Shown here one piece after another: positions 6,205 to 12,012 of a stretch of 14,668 nt of DNA. Below the pieces are notes generated by a model. It was not told the origin of the DNA. It saw nothing but the letters and a program-made list of their open reading frames with translations, and searched no databases. Each line of letters starts with the position of its first letter. The stretch's first letter is position 1. The position numbers were made by a program, and so were the translations under genes. Origin of the DNA: SIG471 sp045638565 (GTDB taxonomy: Bacteria; Bacillota; Clostridia; Oscillospirales; Butyricicoccaceae); the NCBI GenBank assembly GCA_045638565.1, contig JAZUBN010000001.1:1-14668 (forward strand), written 5' to 3'.

Positions 6205-7539
6205 TTATTCAGCGTCTTCAGCTGTTTCAGCTTCGTCTGCCTTCTTCTTGCGTGTTGCGCGCTTCTTAGCTGGCTTTGCATTTTCCTTGATGAAATCAAC
6301 AGCCTTCTGAGTTGCGAGGTCGCCCTTGAGGGAGTTTGCTGGGAGAAGTTCCTTAACCTTTTCAACTGTGAGGTTGTTCTGTTCAGCGAGCTTTGCGAAT
6401 TCTGCTTCGAGTTCTTCAGCTGTTACTTCGAGGTTTTCTTCCTTAGCAATTGTTTCGAGAGCGAGGCGTGTCTTAACCTGGTTGAGAGCCTGTTCGTGGT
6501 TGAGCTTTCTGTAAGCATCAAGTGTGAGACCGCTCATCTGGAGGTACTGTTCGAAGCCCATACCCTGCATTGCGAAACGGTAGTTCATATCTTCGATGTT
6601 TCTGTCGATCTGTGTGTCTACCATTACTTCTGGGATTTCACCTTCGAAGGATTCGAGCATTTCCTTGATGAGAGCTTCTTCGTAGTTTCTTTCAACCTGC
6701 TGAGCCTTGGATTCTTCCATTCTCTTTGTGAGGTCAGCCTTGAGTTCTGCGAATGTATCGAATTCGGAAACATCCTTAGCGAATTCGTCGTCCATTACAG
6801 GCATTTCTGTAACCTTAACTTCGTGAACCTTGCACTTGAATACTGCTGGCTTGCCTGCGAGTTCGGAAGCGCCGTACTGTTCTGGGAATGTTACGTTAAC
6901 GTCACATTCTTCGCCAGCCTTCTTGCCAACGAGCTGATCTTCAAAGCCTGGGATGAACATGCCGGAGCCGAGCTTGAGGTCGAAGTTATCGCCCTTGCCG
7001 CCTTCGAATGCAACGCCGTCGATGAAGCCTTCGAAGTCGATCATAACTGTATCGCCGAGTTCAGCTTCCTTTTCGGAAACAACGAGGCGAGCCTGCTGTT
7101 CAGCGAGAACGTTAAGCTGCTTTTCAACTTCTTCTTCTGTTACAGCTGCATCTTCCTTAGCGGACTTGAGGCCCTTATATGTGCCAACCTTAACTTCTGG
7201 CTTAACAGCTACGATAGCCTTGAATGTGAAGCCGTTTTCGTCCATATTTTCGATTTCGATGGAAGCCTGATCGATTGGTTCGATACCTGCTTCTTCAACT
7301 GCCTTAGTATATGCTTCTGGGTAGCAGATATTTACTGCATCTTCAAAGAATACGCCTTCGCCGTAGAGCTTTTCGATCATCTTACGAGGAGCCTTGCCCT
7401 TACGGAAGCCTGGAACGCTCATCTTAGGAGCATTCTGACGGTATGCCTTGTCTGTAGCTGCGTCGAATTCTGCCTTTTCGATTGTGATGGAAAGTTCAAC
7501 GATGTTCTTTTCTGTCTTTGTGACACTGTTGAGTTTCAT
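6205..7539 (-). CDS. tig: Trigger factor, ribosome-associated chaperone and prolyl isomerase
   Basis: Binds ribosomal protein L23 at the exit tunnel and shields emerging chains. The 444-residue length is typical. The N-terminal ribosome-binding domain has the signature GFRKGKAP at 44-51. A central FKBP-type isomerase domain lies at roughly 150-245 (from GDTVMIDFEGFIDG to the VHEVKV region). The rest is the helical C-terminal chaperone domain. The protein ends in a strongly charged tail, a Lys/Arg run followed by an Asp/Glu/Ala run (about 420-444). The start follows TTTGGAGG at a spacing of seven or eight bases. It lies 29 bases after the metallophosphoesterase gene and upstream of clpP-clpX, the standard Firmicutes order linking folding and degradation. 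Its codon choice is strongly biased, as expected for an abundant protein. Confidence 0.97.
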   Translation of the reverse strand: MKLNSVTKTEKNIVELSITIEKAEFDAATDKAYRQNAPKMSVPGFRKGKAPRKMIEKLYGEGVFFEDAVNICYPEAYTKAVEEAGIEPIDQASIEIENMDENGFTFKAIVAVKPEVKVGTYKGLKSAKEDAAVTEEEVEKQLNVLAEQQARLVVSEKEAELGDTVMIDFEGFIDGVAFEGGKGDNFDLKLGSGMFIPGFEDQLVGKKAGEECDVNVTFPEQYGASELAGKPAVFKCKVHEVKVTEMPVMDDEFAKDVSEFDTFAELKADLTKRMEESKAQQVERNYEEALIKEMLESFEGEIPEVMVDTQIDRNIEDMNYRFAMQGMGFEQYLQMSGLTLDAYRKLNHEQALNQVKTRLALETIAKEENLEVTAEELEAEFAKLAEQNNLTVEKVKELLPANSLKGDLATQKAVDFIKENAKPAKKRATRKKKADEAETAEDAE

Positions 7540-7568
7540 GTTTTTTCCTCCAAAGTAATATGTAATTT

Positions 7569-8264
7569 TTATTTTATTACCATAATTGGTCTAAAATTGA
7601 GATAGTCTGCGGATACCACCTGGTATTCCACTCCTTCTTTATTGCCGTTGAATGCGTTTTTAAGTCCTAAGCTGTGCAGATGACCATAATAACAGCGCTT
7701 AACGCCATACTTTATCATAAGCTGTTCAAAATCCGACACTTCATTCCTGTCTACAACAGGAGGATAGTGGAGGAAACAATAGATTTCCTCAGGATTTTTC
7801 TTAGCCGCTTCCTTTAATGAAGCTTCAAGACGGAGCAGTTCACGATTCCAGATTTTCTCATCGTGGGCTTCTCCCTCTTCCCATGCCCAGCCGCGACTTC
7901 CACAAATTGCGGCACTATTATAAAAATAACAATTATTGTGCAAAAAGTCAATGGTATTTATATCATTTTCTTTAAAAAATCGCTTCATTTTGCTGACAGT
8001 GTCCCACCAGAGGTCATGATTGCCCTTCAGAATGAGTTTTTTGCCCGGGAGAGAATCGATAAGTTTGAAATCGAGGAGCGATTCCTTAAGGCTCATGCCC
8101 CACGAAATATCGCCGCAGATAACGACAGTATCGTCGTTCTGAACAAGCTCGTTCCAGTTATTTATTATCTTATCTCTGTAACCCTGCCAGACACCGCCGA
8201 AAATGTCCATCGGTTTTTCAGAGTATTCGGAGAGATGAAGGTCTCCGATGGTATATAATGCCAT
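7569..8264 (-). CDS. Calcineurin-like metallophosphoesterase
   Basis: A cytosolic dinuclear-metal phosphoesterase of unknown substrate. Numbered from ATG 8264, all five metal-binding blocks are visible: D8 and H10 (GDLHLS), D52 (CGDISWG), N82 and H83 (KGNHDLWWD), H166 (FLHYPP), and H195 and H197 (YYGHLHS). The 231-residue size is that of a single-domain enzyme without membrane or signal sequence. The frame also offers a GTG at 8270, but the ribosome binding site AAGAGGTG ends at that codon, whereas ATG 8264 sits at a normal distance from it; the ATG is therefore chosen. It lies between repeat copy C and tig, probably sharing a transcript with tig. The motif WDTVSKMKRFF and the GNHDLWW form mark a conserved Firmicutes subgroup often annotated simply as metallophosphatase. 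Confidence 0.92.
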   Translation of the reverse strand: MALYTIGDLHLSEYSEKPMDIFGGVWQGYRDKIINNWNELVQNDDTVVICGDISWGMSLKESLLDFKLIDSLPGKKLILKGNHDLWWDTVSKMKRFFKENDINTIDFLHNNCYFYNSAAICGSRGWAWEEGEAHDEKIWNRELLRLEASLKEAAKKNPEEIYCFLHYPPVVDRNEVSDFEQLMIKYGVKRCYYGHLHSLGLKNAFNGNKEGVEYQVVSADYLNFRPIMVIK

Positions 8265-8300
8265 AAGCACCTCTTAATTGAAGTTAATGGTGATGTGAAT

Positions 8301-8373
8301 GATTTAATAAACGACCTGCGGTCTACACCTCATCCACCGCTAACGCGGTCCCCCTTCCCCTCGAGGGGAAGGC
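8301..8373 (+). repeat. Interspersed hairpin repeat, copy C (complete)
   Basis: The cleanest full copy. It reads GATTTAATAAAC, a small hairpin GACC-TGC-GGTC (8313-8323), TACACCTCATCC, the variable hairpin ACCGC-TAAC-GCGGT (8336-8349), CCC, and the perfect 20-base palindrome CCTTCCCCTCGAGGGGAAGG (8353-8372). It lies between yraN and the metallophosphoesterase gene. The palindrome ends only four bases from the yraN stop codon, so in the yraN transcript the hairpins come immediately after the coding sequence. Confidence 0.9.
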
Positions 8374-8376
8374 TTA

Positions 8377-8718
8377 CTAAAATGCGTTTTCTATATGGTT
8401 CAATGTGTCATTTTCTGTATAAATCTCAATGACATCAAAACGATAGTCATAATCCTTATCGTTCTGGCTCATCCATATCTGAGCCGTTGCTTTTATCTTC
8501 TGTATCTTGTTCCTGTCGACAAACTCGAAAGCCTTTGCAAAAGAGGCATCCTTTCTCGTCTTGACTTCAACAAAAACGATGGTGTTGCCCTTTTTTGCTA
8601 TGAGATCGATTTCACCGAAACGGCTGTAATAGCCGCTTGCGATTATCTCATATTTATTTTTGCGGAGATACTTTGCCGCTTTTGTTTCGCCGAAAGCACC
8701 TTTAAGTCTTGGCAGCAT
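8377..8718 (-). CDS. yraN: YraN family (UPF0102) predicted endonuclease-like protein
   Basis: A 113-residue protein with the restriction-endonuclease-like core of the UPF0102 family: GAFGE at 7-11, GEIDLIAKKG (35-44) and FVEVKTR (49-55). Together these give the D38, E51-x-K53 pattern of PD-(D/E)xK nucleases. The biochemical role of the family is not settled; involvement in DNA processing or recombination is proposed from the fold. It starts one base after the rnhB stop codon with only a weak TTAGG-like site in front, so its translation is probably coupled to rnhB. The neighbourhood rnhB-yraN is a long-standing gene pair in Firmicutes. It is the last gene of the rplS operon and runs straight into repeat copy C. 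Confidence 0.93.
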   Translation of the reverse strand: MLPRLKGAFGETKAAKYLRKNKYEIIASGYYSRFGEIDLIAKKGNTIVFVEVKTRKDASFAKAFEFVDRNKIQKIKATAQIWMSQNDKDYDYRFDVIEIYTENDTLNHIENAF

Positions 8719-8719
8719 A

Positions 8720-9328
8720 CTAACCTAAAATCTTCTTGAGGAATGTGCGTCTGTGTTCATCGCATATTCCCTGTTCTTCGATTGCCTTGTAATGAGCCTT
8801 TGTGCCGTATCCCTTATGGACTTCAAAGCCATAGCCGGGATATTTTTCGCTGAGCTCAATCATATATCGGTCTCGTGTGACCTTTGCAAGAATAGATGCC
8901 GCGGCAATGCTTGCGCTGTTTGCATCGCCCTTGACGACTGCCATAGCCTCCATAGGAAGCTCAGGGCATTTGTTGCCGTCGATAATGGCGAAATCAGGCG
9001 TAATGCTGAGTGCCTTTACAGCACCTGACATAGCTTTCATTGTAGCCTGCAGAATATTGATTTCATCAATGGTTTTGCAATCGACCATACAGATACCGTA
9101 AGCAAGAGCCTTTTCCTTTATCACATCATAAAGAGCCTCGCGCTTTTTTTCAGAAAGCTTTTTGGAATCGTTGACACCTTCGATATATTCATTCTCATTG
9201 AGAATTACCGCCGCCGCACACACAGGACCTGCAAGAGGACCTCTGCCCGCTTCGTCCACACCGCAGATGAGCTTGTATCCTTTTGCTTTCAGCTCATTTT
9301 CAATGGCAAGCATATCCACAGTTTCCAT
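8720..9328 (-). CDS. rnhB: Ribonuclease HII
   Basis: Cuts RNA in RNA-DNA hybrids and starts ribonucleotide excision repair by nicking 5' of single ribonucleotides. The 202-residue protein has the four acidic active-site residues D25 and E26 (CGVDEAGRGPLAGP), D117 (AIIDGNK) and D135 (VKGDANSASIAAASILAKVTRD). The conserved tyrosine region YPGYGFEVHKGYGTKAH is at about 164-180. The start ATG shares one base with the ylqF stop (TAATG), and a GAGG site lies ten bases before it inside ylqF, so the genes are coupled. Confidence 0.97.
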   Translation of the reverse strand: METVDMLAIENELKAKGYKLICGVDEAGRGPLAGPVCAAAVILNENEYIEGVNDSKKLSEKKREALYDVIKEKALAYGICMVDCKTIDEINILQATMKAMSGAVKALSITPDFAIIDGNKCPELPMEAMAVVKGDANSASIAAASILAKVTRDRYMIELSEKYPGYGFEVHKGYGTKAHYKAIEEQGICDEHRRTFLKKILG

Positions 9329-10176
9329 TATCGTGGCACCTCAAGTGTGATATTGCCCAGTTTGCCGCTTCTGAATTCGTCGAGGAGGACCTTCGCCATA
9401 CGCTCTGTATCATACTCGCCACGGGAGAGAAGGAAGCCTCTTGCCTTGGCCATTCTTGTGAGGGTATCGTATGGGATTTCATCCTCTTCCTTTGTAATGT
9501 TATATCGCTTTACAAAGATATTGAAATCAAGCTCTGTGATAGTCTTGATAAATTCGCAGGCGAGTTCTTCAATATCGAGAATTTCATCTCTGATTGTGCC
9601 TGTGAATGCCAGCATAACACCGGATGTTTCATCCTCGATTTTGGATGGCAGCATACCAGGAGTATCCATAAGGTCGATGCCGTCGCCGAGAGAGAACCAC
9701 TGCTTTGAACGTGTTACGCCAGGCTTGTCTGCGGCTGCCGCAGACTTTTTGCCCAACACCCTGTTGATAAATGAGCTTTTGCCCACGTTAGGCACGCCGA
9801 TGACCATAACTCTTATAGCCTTGCCCACCATACCCTTATCAATATTGCGCTGGATTTCTTCTGCCATGATTTTCTTAAGCTCAGACTTGAAGGCATTTAC
9901 GCCGACACCGTGCTGAGCATCTGTGATGATAACGAAATAGCCCTGTTCCTTAAAGTGTTTTTCCCACTTTGCAGTCATATTCTTATCAGCCTGGTCGGCA
10001 CGGTTAAGAACGATGAGGCGCTTCTTGTTTTTTGTAATTTCAAAAAGATCCGGATTTCTGCTGCTTACAGGGATTCGTGCATCCACAATTTCACAGACGA
10101 TATCGACATTTTTCATGTCGTCTATCATAAGTCTGCGTGTTTTGGCCATATGGCCCGGATACCAATTTATTTTCAT
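9328..10176 (-). CDS. ylqF: Ribosome biogenesis GTPase YlqF (RbgA)
   Basis: A circularly permuted GTPase needed for late assembly of the 50S subunit in Bacillus subtilis. The motifs appear in permuted order: G4 as NRAD at 58-61 (the NKxD variant usual here), then G1 GVPNVGKSS at 127-135, G2 around T155 (PGVTRSKQW) and G3 DTPG at 171-174. The N-terminal IxWYPGHMAK (3-12) is the family hallmark. The length of 282 residues is normal, including the C-terminal RNA-binding domain. Its ATG overlaps the lepB stop as ATGA, and its own stop overlaps the rnhB start. The operon with rplS fits its role, since L19 is itself a 50S protein. Confidence 0.97.
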   Translation of the reverse strand: MKINWYPGHMAKTRRLMIDDMKNVDIVCEIVDARIPVSSRNPDLFEITKNKKRLIVLNRADQADKNMTAKWEKHFKEQGYFVIITDAQHGVGVNAFKSELKKIMAEEIQRNIDKGMVGKAIRVMVIGVPNVGKSSFINRVLGKKSAAAADKPGVTRSKQWFSLGDGIDLMDTPGMLPSKIEDETSGVMLAFTGTIRDEILDIEELACEFIKTITELDFNIFVKRYNITKEEDEIPYDTLTRMAKARGFLLSRGEYDTERMAKVLLDEFRSGKLGNITLEVPR

Positions 10177-10718
10177 CCTACTGTTCCTATTCTGTTAAGT
10201 GGGAAGATTCTGAAAAGAACCTTGCCGATGATCGTTTCATACTTTACAGGACCGACTGTTGAATTTCTGCTGTCTGTCGAGCCGTTTCTGTTATCGCCCA
10301 TGACGAAAACACAGCCTTCCGGCACTTCATAAGGCATTTCAATATCGTCCTCGAATCTTATTCTTTCAAGGATATAAGGCTCATCAAGCACTTCGCCGTT
10401 GACAGAGACATTGCCTGTAGTGTAATCAATATCCACAATATCTCCTTCGTTTGCGATTACTCTCTTGACGAGGACTGCATCCCAGTAATGAGCCGAATAG
10501 AAAGTGATTATATCGCCCTTTTCCGGCACATCATAGAAGAGCTTGGACACCAGAAGGTATTCAGGCTCATAGAGGGTAGGCTCCATTGAAGAGCCGTCGA
10601 CGACAGTTGTTCTGAAGAAGAAACTGTTGACGACAACAAGTATCACCACGGCAAAAACAAGAGATTCGACCCAGCCGAACAGCTCTTTTGCCGTTTTGCG
10701 TCCGCTTTGATTTTTCAA
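10173..10718 (-). CDS. lepB: Signal peptidase I
   Basis: A membrane-bound serine protease that removes signal peptides from exported proteins on the outer face of the membrane. Numbered from the longer start at 10727, a single membrane helix lies at about 19-37. It is followed by the nucleophile S47 in VDGSSMEPTL, the general base K88 in VLVKRVIA, and the GDNRNGSTDSRNSTVG block at 144-159. Start choice: a GTG at 10727 is possible, but the G-rich site GGGGTGATC abuts or overlaps it. A TTG at 10718 (three codons in) has this site, a 7-base match to the anti-Shine-Dalgarno complement GGTGATC, at correct spacing. I favour the TTG (181 residues). Its stop overlaps the ylqF start by four bases (ATGA). 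A hairpin at 10744-10767 separates it from rplS. Confidence 0.95.
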   Translation of the reverse strand: MKNQSGRKTAKELFGWVESLVFAVVILVVVNSFFFRTTVVDGSSMEPTLYEPEYLLVSKLFYDVPEKGDIITFYSAHYWDAVLVKRVIANEGDIVDIDYTTGNVSVNGEVLDEPYILERIRFEDDIEMPYEVPEGCVFVMGDNRNGSTDSRNSTVGPVKYETIIGKVLFRIFPLNRIGTVG

Positions 10719-10743
10719 GGTGATCACCCCATAATAAAGATTT

Positions 10744-10767
10744 GGGCGAGCAAATACTTGCCCGCCC
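10744..10767 (-). other. Intercistronic hairpin between rplS and lepB
   Basis: Read on the minus strand, GGGCGGGCAA and TTGCTCGCCC pair around a GTAT loop with one G-T wobble. It begins 14 bases after the rplS stop. The tail AAATCTTTATT is too poor in T for a strong terminator, so partial termination or mRNA end protection, leaving more rplS than lepB message, is the likely effect. Confidence 0.6.
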
Positions 10768-10781
10768 TACTTTGTGAATAA

Positions 10782-11123
10782 TTAGATGTCCTGCTTAACC
10801 TTTGCAGCCTTACCCACTCTGTCACGGAGATAGTAGAGCTTAGCTCTTCTAACCTTACCGCGTCTTACAACTTCGATCTTTTCTACGTTTGGAGAGTGAA
10901 CTGGGAATGTCTTTTCAACGCCAACGCCGTAGGACATACGACGTACTGTGAATGTTTCAGAAATGCCGCCGTGCTTCTTAGCAAGAACTGTACCTTCGAA
11001 AATCTGAATTCTTTCGCGGTTGCCTTCCTTGATCTTAGCGTGAACCTTAACTGTGTCACCTACTTCGAAGTTCTGGTTTTCTGGCTTGAGCTGTGCATTT
11101 GTGAGTTTTGTAATCAAATCCAT
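10782..11123 (-). CDS. rplS: 50S ribosomal protein L19
   Basis: A structural protein at the 30S-50S interface. The 113-residue product is recognisable throughout: GDTVKVHAKIKEGNRERIQIFEG (23-45), VRRMSYGVGVEKTFPVHSP (around 61-79) and VRRGKVRRAKLYYLR (87-101). The frame remains open upstream to a GTG at 11186, but those 21 codons lie in the untranslated leader and do not resemble L19. ATG 11123 with AAAGGAAA about ten bases upstream gives the standard MDLI N-terminus. It leads a five-gene operon (rplS-lepB-ylqF-rnhB-yraN) behind a consensus promoter. In many bacteria rplS follows rpsP-rimM-trmD; those genes are absent here. Confidence 0.98.
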   Translation of the reverse strand: MDLITKLTNAQLKPENQNFEVGDTVKVHAKIKEGNRERIQIFEGTVLAKKHGGISETFTVRRMSYGVGVEKTFPVHSPNVEKIEVVRRGKVRRAKLYYLRDRVGKAAKVKQDI

Positions 11124-11199
11124 TTTTAAAATTTCCTTTCGTCTTAGATGTTCTTGCCGTACCCTTTGTATCGCGCAGAGGACCATCCGTATTACATGC
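11124..11199 (-). promoter_or_regulatory. rplS 5' leader, possible autoregulatory site
   Basis: From the predicted start point about seven bases past the -10 box, roughly 75 bases remain before the rplS ATG. An L19 leader RNA is known upstream of rplS in Bacillus and relatives. I cannot confirm its structure by eye here; only short pairings such as GGA-TGG-TCC are apparent. It is listed because a leader of this length in front of a ribosomal-protein operon often carries control. Confidence 0.3.
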
Positions 11200-11205
11200 C
11201 TTGCT

Positions 11206-11234
11206 ATTATATCATTTCATCCTGTATTTGTCAA
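11206..11234 (-). promoter_or_regulatory. Consensus sigma-A promoter of the rplS operon
   Basis: On the minus strand a perfect -35 TTGACA (11229-11234) and a perfect -10 TATAAT (11206-11211) are separated by exactly 17 bases. It drives rplS and very probably lepB, ylqF, rnhB and yraN, which overlap or nearly touch one another. It lies in the 250-base gap between the radical SAM-associated gene and rplS; the rest of that gap is A/T-rich sequence and repeat copy D. Confidence 0.95.
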
Positions 11235-11308
11235 GATAAATTTGGGAATAAAAATGATTTTTTTGGCATTATTTTACATTATATATTGTAAGGGATTTTA
11301 TATTATCA

Positions 11309-11360
11309 ACACCTCATCCACCATCCTTCAGATGGTCCCCCTTCCCCTCAAGGGGAAGGC
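11309..11360 (+). repeat. Interspersed hairpin repeat, copy D
   Basis: It reads ACACCTCATCC, the variable hairpin ACCATC-CTTCA-GATGGT (11320-11336), CCC, then CCTTCCCC-TCAA-GGGGAAGG (11340-11359). The small left hairpin of copies B and C is absent. The stem of the variable hairpin differs from that of B and C in both arms yet still pairs fully. It ends 13 bases from the stop codon of the radical SAM-associated gene, so it lies at the 3' end of that transcript. Confidence 0.9.
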
Positions 11361-11373
11361 TTAAAAGGTGAAG

Positions 11374-12012
11374 TTATCTGAACAACTTGAGGTCCTTATC
11401 GAGAAGGGCAATTCTCTTATAGCGTGGAGTATCGTCTTCGAGGACAAAGCCGCCCTTACTGAGTGCTTCAGAAACATATGCAGGGTTGAGCTGGTCATTG
11501 CCGAGAGGGAGTGTGCATGTGCACTTTACCTTTTCGCCCATCTGCTCAAACTTAATCTCGCGGATATAGTCATTTACATTGATTTCCTTGCTCTGGCGCT
11601 TGGATTCCTTGATAATCATAACAGGCTGCTTGAGGAATTCGGCCATTTCTTCCGCATTGCCGCGTTCATACACGATTTCATATACGCTGTATGCGATTTC
11701 GCCAGGCTTTCTGCCATTCTGATAGATTTCAACGGCCTGAATGCCCTTTGGGAATGCTTCATTGAGCTTTTCAATAGCATTTTCAGGATATTCTTCACAG
11801 TCGAAGCTGAAATCCACCAGCTCATAAAGGCTTTCAAAGCCTGTGGAAAGCGGAGCGAGAATTGAAAGATAAATATGTGGGTTAAAGCCCTGTGTATATT
11901 TTACAGGAAGGCCGCTGCGTACAAATGAGCGCTGAAGCGTTCTCATAAGGTCGAGATGGGAGATATAGGAGCATACGCCCAACTTGCTGAACTTGAGTCG
12001 AATATTAAACAT
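11374..12012 (-). CDS. TIGR03936-type (DUF2344) radical SAM-associated protein
   Basis: A 212-residue protein of the DUF2344/TIGR03936 family, known as a partner of, or C-terminal fusion to, TIGR03960 radical SAM proteins. The family marks are the N-terminal KFSKLGVCSYISHLDLMRTLQRS and LPVKYTQGFNPHIYLSILAPLSTGFES. Function is unknown; the constant pairing with the radical SAM gene and frequent location near ribosomal-protein or RNase genes suggest RNA or tRNA modification, which is an inference. A GTG at 12015 directly precedes ATG 12012; the AGGA site six bases before the ATG supports the ATG. The start lies inside the last codons of the upstream radical SAM gene (8-base overlap), so the two are coupled. 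A hairpin repeat follows the stop. Confidence 0.9.
   Translation of the reverse strand: MFNIRLKFSKLGVCSYISHLDLMRTLQRSFVRSGLPVKYTQGFNPHIYLSILAPLSTGFESLYELVDFSFDCEEYPENAIEKLNEAFPKGIQAVEIYQNGRKPGEIAYSVYEIVYERGNAEEMAEFLKQPVMIIKESKRQSKEINVNDYIREIKFEQMGEKVKCTCTLPLGNDQLNPAYVSEALSKGGFVLEDDTPRYKRIALLDKDLKLFR

Noticed and set aside
6496..7605. Open frame on the plus strand opposite trigger factor
   Set aside because: Same codon-bias effect; the translation is rich in Cys, Phe and Leu without domains, and the trigger factor reading is certain.
11124..11186. N-terminal extension of L19 from the upstream GTG
   Set aside because: The extra residues do not resemble L19, whose normal N-terminus starts at ATG 11123 with a ribosome binding site; the segment belongs to the transcript leader.
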